The notes under the pieces were generated by a model. That model had not been told where the DNA came from and did no database searches. It was given only the letters and a program-made list of their open reading frames with translations. From contig CABUAQ010000067.1 in NCBI GenBank assembly GCA_902489575.1, positions 1 to 11,390 on the forward strand: a stretch of DNA of 11,390 nt, in the 5' to 3' direction. Made by a program: the position numbers and the translations under genes. Position 1 is the first letter of the stretch. Each line of letters begins with the position of its first letter. Origin of the DNA: an uncultured bacterium. Its GTDB lineage: Bacteria > Cyanobacteriota > Vampirovibrionia > Gastranaerophilales > Gastranaerophilaceae. Positions 1 to 6,828 of the stretch are shown one piece after another.

Positions 1-71
1 TGTTATAAATGGAAAAAAGTTTATTATATTAGTATATTCTTAATATTTATTAATAATTGTTTTTAATAATA

Positions 72-101
72 AAAAAGTCGGGTTAAAATACCCGACTTTT
101 T
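72..101 (-). terminator. Intrinsic terminator of the fprA-ferritin operon
   Basis: An 11-bp perfect stem (72-82 pairs with 91-101; core GTCGGG/CCCGAC) closes an 8-nt loop. Read on the minus strand it lies 18 bases after the ferritin stop codon and is followed by a T run (complement of 71-76) and more T/A. The A run on the other side would also give a T run on the plus strand, so it may work in both directions. The AT-rich 71 bases to its left show no gene. Confidence 0.9.
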
Positions 102-119
102 CAAGGTCTATTTCAAAAC

Positions 120-629
120 TTACCCGATGACAGGAGCAACAAATGTTCTTGCTGCAAGTTCTTTATCAAGTAAAAATAGAGCTTTTTTATCATCTCCAAT
201 AAGTTTTAAGTTAGCTAAAACTCCGCCAACATTAGCTTCTTCTTCAACTTGTTCTTTTAAATACCAGTCTAAGAATGATAATGCTGCTCTATCTCTAACT
301 TCTTCTGCAACATCCATTAAAGCGTTTATTCTTGATGTTACATATTCTTCGTGTTCCAAAACTTGTTCAAAAATTTCTAATGGTGTTGAACCTTTTACTT
401 CAGGTTTGTCGATAGCTGCAAGTTCAACTTTACTGTTACGTTCAAATACGTAATCAAACATACCCATAGCGTGAGCTCTTTCTTCTTGAACTTGAACATC
501 AAACCAGTTTACAAATCCCGGAAGATTCATTTCTGCAAATTTGCCTTTCATTGCAAGGTATAGGTATTCTGAATAAAATTCTTTATTAATTTGGTCATTA
601 AAAGCATTTTCTAATTTTTTATCTAACAT
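120..629 (-). CDS. ftnA: Bacterial non-haem ferritin (FtnA type)
   Basis: A 169-aa four-helix-bundle ferritin of the usual family length. It oxidises Fe(II) at a diiron centre and stores it as a ferric mineral inside a 24-subunit cytosolic shell. The ligands of E. coli FtnA fall at the same residue numbers: E17, E50, H53 (site A), E94, E130 and Q127 (site B), and E49, E126, E129 (third site C). Y24, the conserved tyrosine near the centre, is also present. No haem-ligand methionine equivalent to M52 of bacterioferritin is seen (A52 here), which favours ferritin over Bfr. The ATG has a good AAGGAGA about 7 bases upstream (around 637-643). The gene starts only 16 bases after the flavodiiron protein stop, so the two are almost certainly co-transcribed, with ferritin second. 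The pairing suggests a shared role in iron and oxygen defence. Confidence 0.96.
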   Translation of the reverse strand: MLDKKLENAFNDQINKEFYSEYLYLAMKGKFAEMNLPGFVNWFDVQVQEERAHAMGMFDYVFERNSKVELAAIDKPEVKGSTPLEIFEQVLEHEEYVTSRINALMDVAEEVRDRAALSFLDWYLKEQVEEEANVGGVLANLKLIGDDKKALFLLDKELAARTFVAPVIG

Positions 630-645
630 GAGATTTCTCCTTTCG

Positions 646-1857
646 TTAATTATTATTTATAGAATTAGCAATTGTTTTTGCAAGTGTTTCCAATTCTTCT
701 AATTGATTTTCTTTCAATGTAGATTTAACTGTAATATTATTGCCGAGAATTTCTACATTTTTCAAATTTGAAACAAGTTCAGTCATTAATTTCCCTGCTG
801 CAGGTGCCCAGGAACCGTTTTCAATAATTGCAATTTTTCTATTTTGCAGATTATGAGCAACAATATCGTGCAGAAGATTTTCCATAGATACAAATATTCC
901 GTTATTGTAGGTTGTAGATGCAAATACAATGTGGGAATATTTAAAGGTATCTGCAATAATATACGAAGCATCTGTTACTGATGTATCACAAATTTTGATA
1001 TCTTTAACCCCTAAATCGGCAAGCTTAGATGCTAAGATTTCTGCAGCATTTTGAGTACCGCCGTAAACTGATGCGTACGGGATTAATACTGATTGAATTT
1101 CAGGTGTATAAGTAGACCATTTCACATATTTATCTACATATTTTTCAATATCTTTTCTCCATACAAATCCGTGAAGCGGACAAAGCATTTTTATTTCAAT
1201 ATTAGCAGTTTTCTTTAAAAGTGATTGAACTTGCATGCCGTATTTACCTACGATATTTGAATAATAACGTCTTGCTTCATCCATATATCTGTGGTCAAAA
1301 TCAACTTCATCTGCAAAAATATTACCGTCAATAGCTCCAAAAGTTCCAAATGCATCAGCTGAAAATAAAATTTTATCTGTAGTATCGTAAGTTACCATAA
1401 CTTCAGGCCAATGTACCATTGGTGCAAAGTAAAAAGTCAGATTATGTTTTCCTGTGTTCAGAGTATCTCCTTCTTTTACTAATAACAGTTGTTCTTCTTT
1501 TAATTTAAAGTTGAAGAATTGATTAAGCATTATTTGAATTTTTGCATTACAAACAATTTTCAAATTAGGAAATTTTTCAAGCATTTCTGGAATTTCCGCA
1601 CAATGGTCAGGTTCCATATGATTTATTACCAAATAGTCAAGAGTTCTGCCGTTTAACACATGTTCAACATTTTCTATAAATTGATGTTTTACTGCTTTAT
1701 CTGCTGTATCAAGCAAAACAGTTTTTTCATCCATCAATAAATATGAGTTATATGAAACCCCTATCGGAACAGGATAAACACCTTCAAATAGTGATAATCT
1801 TCTGTCATTTGCTCCAACCCAGTATAGATCTTGCGTGATTTGCTTTGTATTATACAT
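646..1857 (-). CDS. fprA: Flavodiiron protein (A-type flavoprotein, O2/NO reductase)
   Basis: A 403-aa two-domain protein, typical length for a class A flavodiiron protein. It reduces O2 to water and/or NO to N2O in the cytoplasm, usually with electrons from rubredoxin or an equivalent. The N-terminal metallo-beta-lactamase-like domain (about 1-250) carries the full diiron ligand set: H80-x-E82-x-D84-H85, H149, D168 and H229. The C-terminal flavodoxin-like domain (about 255-395) has an FMN-phosphate loop at 262-268 (ASVYGGT). No rubredoxin or flavin reductase domain is fused at the C-terminus, so the electron donor lies outside this window. The start ATG has AGGAG at 1864-1868, 6 bases upstream. 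It is the first gene of the operon with ferritin. A Fur/PerR-like palindrome lies over its promoter. Whether O2 or NO is the preferred substrate cannot be told from sequence. Confidence 0.96.
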   Translation of the reverse strand: MYNTKQITQDLYWVGANDRRLSLFEGVYPVPIGVSYNSYLLMDEKTVLLDTADKAVKHQFIENVEHVLNGRTLDYLVINHMEPDHCAEIPEMLEKFPNLKIVCNAKIQIMLNQFFNFKLKEEQLLLVKEGDTLNTGKHNLTFYFAPMVHWPEVMVTYDTTDKILFSADAFGTFGAIDGNIFADEVDFDHRYMDEARRYYSNIVGKYGMQVQSLLKKTANIEIKMLCPLHGFVWRKDIEKYVDKYVKWSTYTPEIQSVLIPYASVYGGTQNAAEILASKLADLGVKDIKICDTSVTDASYIIADTFKYSHIVFASTTYNNGIFVSMENLLHDIVAHNLQNRKIAIIENGSWAPAAGKLMTELVSNLKNVEILGNNITVKSTLKENQLEELETLAKTIANSINNN

Positions 1858-1890
1858 TTTTATCTCCTATTAATAGTTTCTCTTAAGTTT

Positions 1891-1899
1891 ATAATAGCA
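1891..1899 (-). promoter_or_regulatory. Extended -10 promoter of fprA-ferritin
   Basis: Reading the minus strand, TGCTATTAT is an extended -10 (TGn plus TATTAT). It would start transcription near 1884, giving a leader of about 27 bases that contains the AGGAG at 1864-1868. No good -35 is present at 17 bases, as is usual for extended -10 promoters. A TATAAA shifted by three bases is an alternative -10. Confidence 0.5.
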
Positions 1900-1907
1900 C
1901 AAAAGAA

Positions 1908-1922
1908 TGACAATGATTATCA
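1908..1922. promoter_or_regulatory. Fur/PerR-family operator (iron box)
   Basis: On the minus strand this reads TGATAATCATTGTCA. It matches the Fur 7-1-7 consensus TGATAATnATTATCA at 14 of 15 positions and is a palindrome with one mismatch. It matches the PerR consensus TTATAATnATTATAA at only 12 of 15. The site covers the -35 region of the fprA promoter, so a bound dimer should block that promoter. It also lies just upstream of the mfd -10 on the other strand. The neighbouring iron-storage and O2-reducing genes make a Fur-family operator biologically sensible. Confidence 0.7.
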
Positions 1923-1935
1923 GTATTATTTAATG

Positions 1936-1941
1936 TATAAT
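1936..1941 (+). promoter_or_regulatory. -10 element of mfd
   Basis: A perfect TATAAT lies with only six bases between it and the ATG at 1948. The start point expected about 7 bases after the -10 falls on or next to that ATG. No convincing -35 is visible at 16-18 bases upstream. Confidence 0.45.
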
Positions 1942-1947
1942 ATAAAT

Positions 1948-4900
1948 ATGTTCACAATAAACACTGATGATATTTCAATAAACTATGAAGAGTTCAGGTC
2001 GAATGTAAAAATCGGTAAATCTTTTGCCGTAACAGGCCTAACTTCAATTTTAAGATTGTTTTTATTGTCAAAAATAAAAGATTATTCGAAGAAGAAAATT
2101 CTTTTTGTAACTTCAACAGAACAAAATGCCTTAAAATATCAGAGTGATTTATATAGTGCTTTCGAAATAAAGTCAGAAGTATTACCTTTTCAAAATATTT
2201 CAATGTACGAAACTATAACTCCTAATCTTTATGATTATGCACAGCAGTTGAAATTATTGCAGGATAAACCCGATATCGTTGTGTGTCCGGTGAAATCTCT
2301 TTTGGAAAAATTTCCAAATAGTGATTTTTTCAAAAAAAATAGTTTAAATATCAAAGTCGGTGATACTATAGATTTAAAAGAATTTGCTCAACAACTTATC
2401 TCACTTGGTTATAAAAAATCTACAATGGTCAGTGATATTGCTGAATTTAGTATAAGAGGGGATATTGCTGATGTTTTTTCTCTTGATAAAAAACCTGTAA
2501 GAATTGAACTTTGGGGTGATGAAGTTGTTGATATAAGATATTTTAATAATGAAACTCAAAAATCTGTTGAAAAAATTAAGGAAGTAAAAATTCTTCCGGT
2601 TTATAAATTTACGCTTTATGGTAAAAAAGATGTCTTAGAGAATCTTCAAAAACAAATACTTGAAAATAGTGATGAAGAAGTTCCTGATGAAGGCTACTTT
2701 GACGGTATTGAAGTTTATCAAAATTTCTTTAACAAAGAATTAGTCGGAGTTTTAGATTATTTTCAGGATTATATTATAGTTTTTGATGAAACTTCTGAAA
2801 TATTTTCTAAATATGAGTTTTTGGATGAGAATTTTGATAAACAATTAGAAGAAAATTTAAAACTCGAACTTATTAAAAATATAGAGGGGAAAAATCATAT
2901 AACTTATGAAGAATTTATGCGAAAAACTTCTTCATTTGTCAAAATAGGTTTTAATAATTTTATTGACGGATTCATGGAAAATCTTGTAGAATTTGACTCT
3001 CAACCTCTTAGAAATTTTGAAGCAGATATAGATTTAACAACAGATTTTATATTAACTCATAAGGATTATAAGATAATTATTGCAACGGATTATCCTGAGA
3101 GGGTTAAAGAAATTTTAAAAGAAAAAGAGATTTTTACTGTTGAATATTCGCAAAGCACAGTTCTTGGCGGATGTATTTTAGAAGATTTTAAAACAATTAT
3201 AATGACCGATAGAGAATTATTTAACAAACGTTCCAAAGAAGTTACGGCATCTAAAAAAACATACTACAAAGAAAAACCGGAATTCATTGAAAATATTAAT
3301 GATATAAAACCCGGTGAATTTGTTGTTCACACAATTCACGGTCTTGGAATTTACAAAGGTCTTTCCAAACAGGAAATTGACGGTCAATTAAAAGATTATT
3401 TGACAATTGAATATGCTAATAAAGACAGATTGCATATTCCGGCAGAACAAATAAACCTTCTTTGCAGATATAGAGGTTCGGGAGCTATAAAACCAAAACT
3501 CTCCAAAATGGGCGGACGAGATTGGGAAAATACTAAAGCAAAAGTTAAAAAAGAAGTTGAAGTTGTCGCTTATGACTTGTTAAGGTTATATGCAAGACGT
3601 AAAATGCAGCAAGGTATACAGTTTTTACCTGATACAACCTGGCAGGTTGAAATGGAAGAAGCTTTTGAATTTGTGGAAACTCCTGATCAATTAAAGGCAA
3701 TTTCCCAGGTTAAATATGACATGGAATCAGAACAACCAATGGATAGATTGATTTGTGGTGATGTTGGATTTGGCAAAACAGAAGTTGCTATGCGTGCAAT
3801 ATTTAAAGCTGTAACTTCAGGTAAACAAGTTGCTGTTGTTGTACCTACAACAATTTTAGCACTACAGCATTATCAAACAATTTCTGAACGTTTTAAACCT
3901 TTCGGGGTAGGTGTGGAACTTCTATCAAGATTTAGAACCCGTAAAGAACAAAATGAAACAGTAAAAAATCTTGCAACAGGAACTTGTGATGTTGTTGTCG
4001 GAACGCATAGGCTTTTGCAAGAAGGTGTTGTTTTTAAAGATTTGGGACTTCTTGTAATTGATGAAGAACATAGATTTGGGGTTCGTCATAAAGAAAAATT
4101 AAAACAACTTCGTGAAAATATCGATATACTTTCTATGTCAGCGACTCCAATACCTAGAACTCTTTATATGTCTTTATCCGGCATAAAAGATATGTCTGTA
4201 ATAAATACTCCGCCTAAAAATAGGCTTCCTATAAAAACATTTGTAGGTGAGTGGAATGAAAATATGGTGAAAAATGCCATAGTTCATGAACTTGACAGAG
4301 AAGGACAAGTTTTTTATTTGTATAACCGTGTTGAAACTATTCAGGAAATGAAAATGGCATTGCAAAAAATTGTTCCAAATGCAAAAATAGCAATCGGACA
4401 CGGTCAGATGGATGAAAAACAGTTGGAAGAAGTTATTGTGGATTTTGCAAATCACGAGTACGATATTCTTCTTGCCACAACAATTATTGAAAACGGAATA
4501 GATATTCCAAATGCAAATACAATGATTATTCACGATGCTGACAGATTCGGGCTTGCACAGCTTTATCAACTAAGAGGGCGTGTTGGACGTTCCCAACGAC
4601 AGGCATATTGTTATTGTTTTTATAAAAAATCAAAAGATATAACACAAGATGCAGCAAATCGTTTAAAAGCGATTAAAGAATTTACAACTCTTGGCAGTGG
4701 TTATCAAATCGCACTTAGAGATGTTGAAATTCGCGGTGTTGGAAATATTTTAGGAACAAAGCAACACGGTCATATGATAAATGTCGGGTTTGATACTTAC
4801 TGTGAATTATTGGAAGAAACAGTCAAAGAGCTTCAAGGAGAGAAAGTAAATCGTGAAACTCCAACGATTGTTGATATTAATGTAACAGCATATATTCCTG

Positions 4901-5334
4901 ATGAATGGGTCGGTTCTGCCGAGCAAAAAATGATTGAGTATAAACGTTTGGCGGATGTAAAATCTTCTGTAGAACTGGATTATATAGTTGAAGAATGGAC
5001 TGATCGTTTTGCAAAACCTCCTGAATGTGTTGAAAATTTAATAAAACTTATTCGTTTGCGACTATCTGCAACTGAAGTAAAAATTGCTGCAATTCGTGAA
5101 GTTCAAGATTGTATAAGGATTTATACACCGTATTCAAAACCTGAATGGAATATTATTCAAAAAGCTCTGCCGCATAATATTTCTAAAAAGTTTAAATTTA
5201 CGCTTGCTCCAAAAACTTGTACAGAAGGTGTTTCTATTTTAAGGTTAGATATATCCTATGTAAATTTTAATGAAGTATTTAACATTTTAACCGATTTGTT
5301 TTATTATATTTATAAAGTTAGTCATGATTATTAA
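1948..5334 (+). CDS. mfd: Transcription-repair coupling factor Mfd
   Basis: An 1128-aa protein from the ATG at 1948, close to the usual 1150. Mfd uses ATP to push stalled RNA polymerase off DNA and recruits UvrA to the lesion. Domain order is complete: an N-terminal UvrB-homology region (about 1-300), an RNA-polymerase-interacting CarD-like domain opening near 452 (PGEFVVHTIHGLGIYKG), an SF2 translocase with Walker A GDVGFGKT (604-611), DEEH box (705-708), SATPIPRT (731-738) and QLRGRVGRS (874-882), an RGVGNILG stretch (929-936) in the TRG region, and the C-terminal TRCF domain (about 985-1090). The open frame runs upstream to 1831, but those 39 codons lie antisense to the fprA start and form a hydrophobic stretch not expected in Mfd. 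No Shine-Dalgarno precedes the chosen ATG, so the mRNA may be leaderless. The next gene follows after 18 bases. mfd next to a PrsA-like gene also occurs in clostridial genomes, from memory. Confidence 0.97.
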   Translation: MFTINTDDISINYEEFRSNVKIGKSFAVTGLTSILRLFLLSKIKDYSKKKILFVTSTEQNALKYQSDLYSAFEIKSEVLPFQNISMYETITPNLYDYAQQLKLLQDKPDIVVCPVKSLLEKFPNSDFFKKNSLNIKVGDTIDLKEFAQQLISLGYKKSTMVSDIAEFSIRGDIADVFSLDKKPVRIELWGDEVVDIRYFNNETQKSVEKIKEVKILPVYKFTLYGKKDVLENLQKQILENSDEEVPDEGYFDGIEVYQNFFNKELVGVLDYFQDYIIVFDETSEIFSKYEFLDENFDKQLEENLKLELIKNIEGKNHITYEEFMRKTSSFVKIGFNNFIDGFMENLVEFDSQPLRNFEADIDLTTDFILTHKDYKIIIATDYPERVKEILKEKEIFTVEYSQSTVLGGCILEDFKTIIMTDRELFNKRSKEVTASKKTYYKEKPEFIENINDIKPGEFVVHTIHGLGIYKGLSKQEIDGQLKDYLTIEYANKDRLHIPAEQINLLCRYRGSGAIKPKLSKMGGRDWENTKAKVKKEVEVVAYDLLRLYARRKMQQGIQFLPDTTWQVEMEEAFEFVETPDQLKAISQVKYDMESEQPMDRLICGDVGFGKTEVAMRAIFKAVTSGKQVAVVVPTTILALQHYQTISERFKPFGVGVELLSRFRTRKEQNETVKNLATGTCDVVVGTHRLLQEGVVFKDLGLLVIDEEHRFGVRHKEKLKQLRENIDILSMSATPIPRTLYMSLSGIKDMSVINTPPKNRLPIKTFVGEWNENMVKNAIVHELDREGQVFYLYNRVETIQEMKMALQKIVPNAKIAIGHGQMDEKQLEEVIVDFANHEYDILLATTIIENGIDIPNANTMIIHDADRFGLAQLYQLRGRVGRSQRQAYCYCFYKKSKDITQDAANRLKAIKEFTTLGSGYQIALRDVEIRGVGNILGTKQHGHMINVGFDTYCELLEETVKELQGEKVNRETPTIVDINVTAYIPDEWVGSAEQKMIEYKRLADVKSSVELDYIVEEWTDRFAKPPECVENLIKLIRLRLSATEVKIAAIREVQDCIRIYTPYSKPEWNIIQKALPHNISKKFKFTLAPKTCTEGVSILRLDISYVNFNEVFNILTDLFYYIYKVSHDY

Positions 5335-5352
5335 AAAAAGAGGGAGATATTA

Positions 5353-6501
5353 ATGAGAGGATCAAAATTACTTGCAACCTTATTATTATCAGCAGTGTTA
5401 TTTGCAGGTTGCGGCGTGAAAAATCAAAATGCGATTATCAAAATTAATGATAAAGCAATTACTCAAGCTCAGTATGATGAATTAATGGATAAAGCTATAG
5501 CTCATTCTCCATTTGGAAAAATGGGTGACTTAAAAGGTAATAAAGATGGCTTTTTATACCTTATGATGGAACAAAATGTTGTTAACCAACTTATTATTCA
5601 GGAATTTTTAAATCAGGAAGCTGATGAACGTGGTATAAAAGTTTCTAATAAAGAAGTTGATGAAGAATTGAAAAAAGTTATTGATCAAATGGGTGGCAGT
5701 GAACAGTTGATGGACGTTTTAAAACAAAATGGCATAAGTGTTCGTGATTTTAAAAATGATTTAAAAAACCAATTGAAAATGCAGAAATTAGCAAATTCTG
5801 TGGGAAAAATCGAAGTTACAGATAAAGAATGCGAAGATTTTTACAAGAAAAATCCTGACAAATTCCAAAATCCTGAAAAAGTCAGAGCATCTCATATCTT
5901 GATTTCAGCTAATGAATATCAAATTGGAGAAGAACTTAAATCAAAATCTAAAAAGGAAATTCCTCAAGAAGAATTGGTAAAACAAGTAAATGCTAAAGTT
6001 GCTGAGAAAAAAGAATTAGCAGAAAAACTTACAAAAGAATTGAAGGCAGATAAAACAAAGTTTGCACAATATGCTAAAAAATATTCAGAAGATCCTGGTA
6101 GTGCAAAACAAGGCGGAGATTTAGGTTTCTTTGCAAAAGATCAAATGGTTCCTGAGTTTGCAAATGTTGCTTTTACAAACAAACCGGATACAGTGTCTGA
6201 TGTTGTTAAAACTACTTATGGTTTCCATATTATTTTAGTTCAAGACAGACGTGCGGCAGGTGTAACACCTTACGAAAAAGCAAAAGAAGCTATTAGAAAC
6301 AACTTGACTTCACAAAAACAAATAAAAGTTCTTGACGAATTAACAGAAGCCGCTAAGAAAAAATCAAAAATAGAATTTGTTGATGAAAGATATAATCCTG
6401 AAGTTATTCAAAAGAAATTGACAAATCAGGTTGATGATGCTACAGGCGGTCAGGCTTCAAAGGTAAAAGAGCAGACTAAAAAAGATCAAAAGAAAAAATA
6501 A
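5353..6501 (+). CDS. prsA: PrsA/SurA-like lipoprotein peptidyl-prolyl isomerase (parvulin)
   Basis: A 382-aa exported foldase. The N-terminus has a K/R start, a hydrophobic core and an LFAGC lipobox with C20 as the lipidated cysteine; F at -3 is less common but tolerated. Residues about 25-165 look like the SurA_N/trigger-factor-like chaperone arm. Residues 177-298 are a parvulin rotamase domain beginning VRASHILI (H181), with GGDLGFF (254-260) and ending YGFHIILVQ (289-297, H292). About 25-30 extra charged, helix-prone residues (near 188-230) sit between the first strand and the FAQYAKKYSEDPG helix, more than in typical PrsA. The tail is lysine-rich (QTKKDQKKK). It likely helps proteins fold outside the cytoplasmic membrane. 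The ATG has GAGGGAG at 5340-5346, and the gene probably shares an mRNA with mfd. PrsA versus SurA cannot be decided without knowing the envelope type. Confidence 0.9.
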   Translation: MRGSKLLATLLLSAVLFAGCGVKNQNAIIKINDKAITQAQYDELMDKAIAHSPFGKMGDLKGNKDGFLYLMMEQNVVNQLIIQEFLNQEADERGIKVSNKEVDEELKKVIDQMGGSEQLMDVLKQNGISVRDFKNDLKNQLKMQKLANSVGKIEVTDKECEDFYKKNPDKFQNPEKVRASHILISANEYQIGEELKSKSKKEIPQEELVKQVNAKVAEKKELAEKLTKELKADKTKFAQYAKKYSEDPGSAKQGGDLGFFAKDQMVPEFANVAFTNKPDTVSDVVKTTYGFHIILVQDRRAAGVTPYEKAKEAIRNNLTSQKQIKVLDELTEAAKKKSKIEFVDERYNPEVIQKKLTNQVDDATGGQASKVKEQTKKDQKKK

Positions 6502-6519
6502 ATTTCATAAATCTAATAC

Positions 6520-6552
6520 AAAAAAGACCTTCTATTATTGAAGGTCTTTTTT
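6520..6552 (+). terminator. Intrinsic terminator of mfd-prsA
   Basis: A 13-bp stem (6520-6532 with 6540-6552; core GACCTTC/GAAGGTC) closes a 7-nt loop and includes a six-T run on its 3' side. It begins 18 bases after the prsA stop codon. The A run on the left side means it could also stop minus-strand transcription. Confidence 0.92.
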
Positions 6553-6650
6553 ATTATCCACGGTGGTACTTAATTATATTACCGTGTTGGGTAATAGTAT
6601 TCTTTTTCAAATTTTAATATTCTATATAAACACAAGGAGGTTGAATAAAG

Positions 6651-6779
6651 ATGTTTTAGAGATTTGCACACGAAAATAGTAATGTTTTAGGTGTGACTTT
6701 GTATGAAAAAGATGATAGTTATTTATTTTATTTTACATTGCCGATACTATCTATCGTAGTTAAAATTTCCATAGTGTAA
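6651..6779 (+). pseudogene. Possible small ORF broken by an amber codon at codon 3
   Basis: An ATG lies 10 bases after AAGGAGG (6634-6640), one of the best ribosome binding sites in the window, yet codon 3 is TAG (6657-6659). Past the TAG the same frame stays open for 39 codons to a TAA at 6777-6779. The encoded stretch is a polar first half (RFAHENSNVLGVTLYEKDD) and a hydrophobic second half (SYLFYFTLPILSIVVKISIV). It could be a decayed small membrane protein, a start-stop regulatory element, or coincidence in AT-rich DNA. I do not recognise any family. No recognised gene in the window ends in TAG, but there are too few to infer recoding. Confidence 0.25.
6703..6759 (+). CDS. Possible 18-aa hydrophobic peptide
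   Basis: The frame reads MKKMIVIYFILHCRYYLS: two lysines followed by a hydrophobic run, the general shape of a small membrane peptide. AGGTG (6689-6693) lies 9 bases before the ATG, similar to the site used by the TPR gene in this window. It ends in TAG inside the left arm region of the 6737-6800 inverted repeat. An ORF this short can arise by chance, and no function is assigned. Confidence 0.2.
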   Translation: MKKMIVIYFILHCRYYLS

Positions 6780-6800
6780 TCGGGGATAGTATCGAGCAAT
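6737..6800. repeat. Bulged 15-bp inverted repeat
   Basis: The left arm 6737-6751 (ATTGCCGATACTATC) pairs with 6785-6800 (GATAGTATCGAGCAAT), giving ten then five base pairs with one unpaired A at 6795. The arms are separated by 33 bases. On the plus strand it is followed by T-rich DNA (CTTTATTTTAGATTTTTTG), so it might be an imperfect terminator, a small-RNA stem or the ends of a tiny element. TTTATTTTA occurs on both sides (6722-6730 and 6802-6810), but this is low-complexity sequence. Confidence 0.7.
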
Positions 6801-6828
6801 CTTTATTTTAGATTTTTTGTTTGGTATT

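Larger units (their letters stand above)
6553..6828. other. Gene-poor gap with small-ORF and hairpin signals
   Basis: This stretch between the prsA terminator and the end of engB has no ordinary gene and no tRNA-like fold. It holds a 6-bp stem CACGGT/ACCGTG (6559-6564 with 6581-6586, 16-nt loop), a strong AAGGAGG at 6634-6640, two small reading frames, the 9-base repeat ATGTTTTAG (6651-6659 and 6682-6690), and a bulged inverted repeat at 6737-6800. It could be a small-protein or small-RNA unit, or the remains of a decayed gene or element. Confidence 0.6.

Noticed and set aside
127..453. 108-codon plus-strand open frame opposite ferritin
   Set aside because: It is a serine-rich shadow of the real ferritin gene, whose diiron ligands are all in place.
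1831..1947. 39-codon in-frame N-terminal extension of Mfd with a hydrophobic, signal-like run
   Set aside because: It is antisense to the fprA start and its Shine-Dalgarno, overlaps both promoters, and Mfd is cytosolic with no such segment.
4174..4569. 131-codon minus-strand open frame inside mfd
   Set aside because: It is antisense to the strongly conserved Mfd translocase motifs, its product is compositionally odd, and it has no ribosome binding site.
6651..6779. Firm claim of amber (TAG) recoding
   Set aside because: It rests on one tiny frame only. The lack of TAG stops among fewer than ten genes is expected by chance in an AT-rich, TAA-preferring genome.
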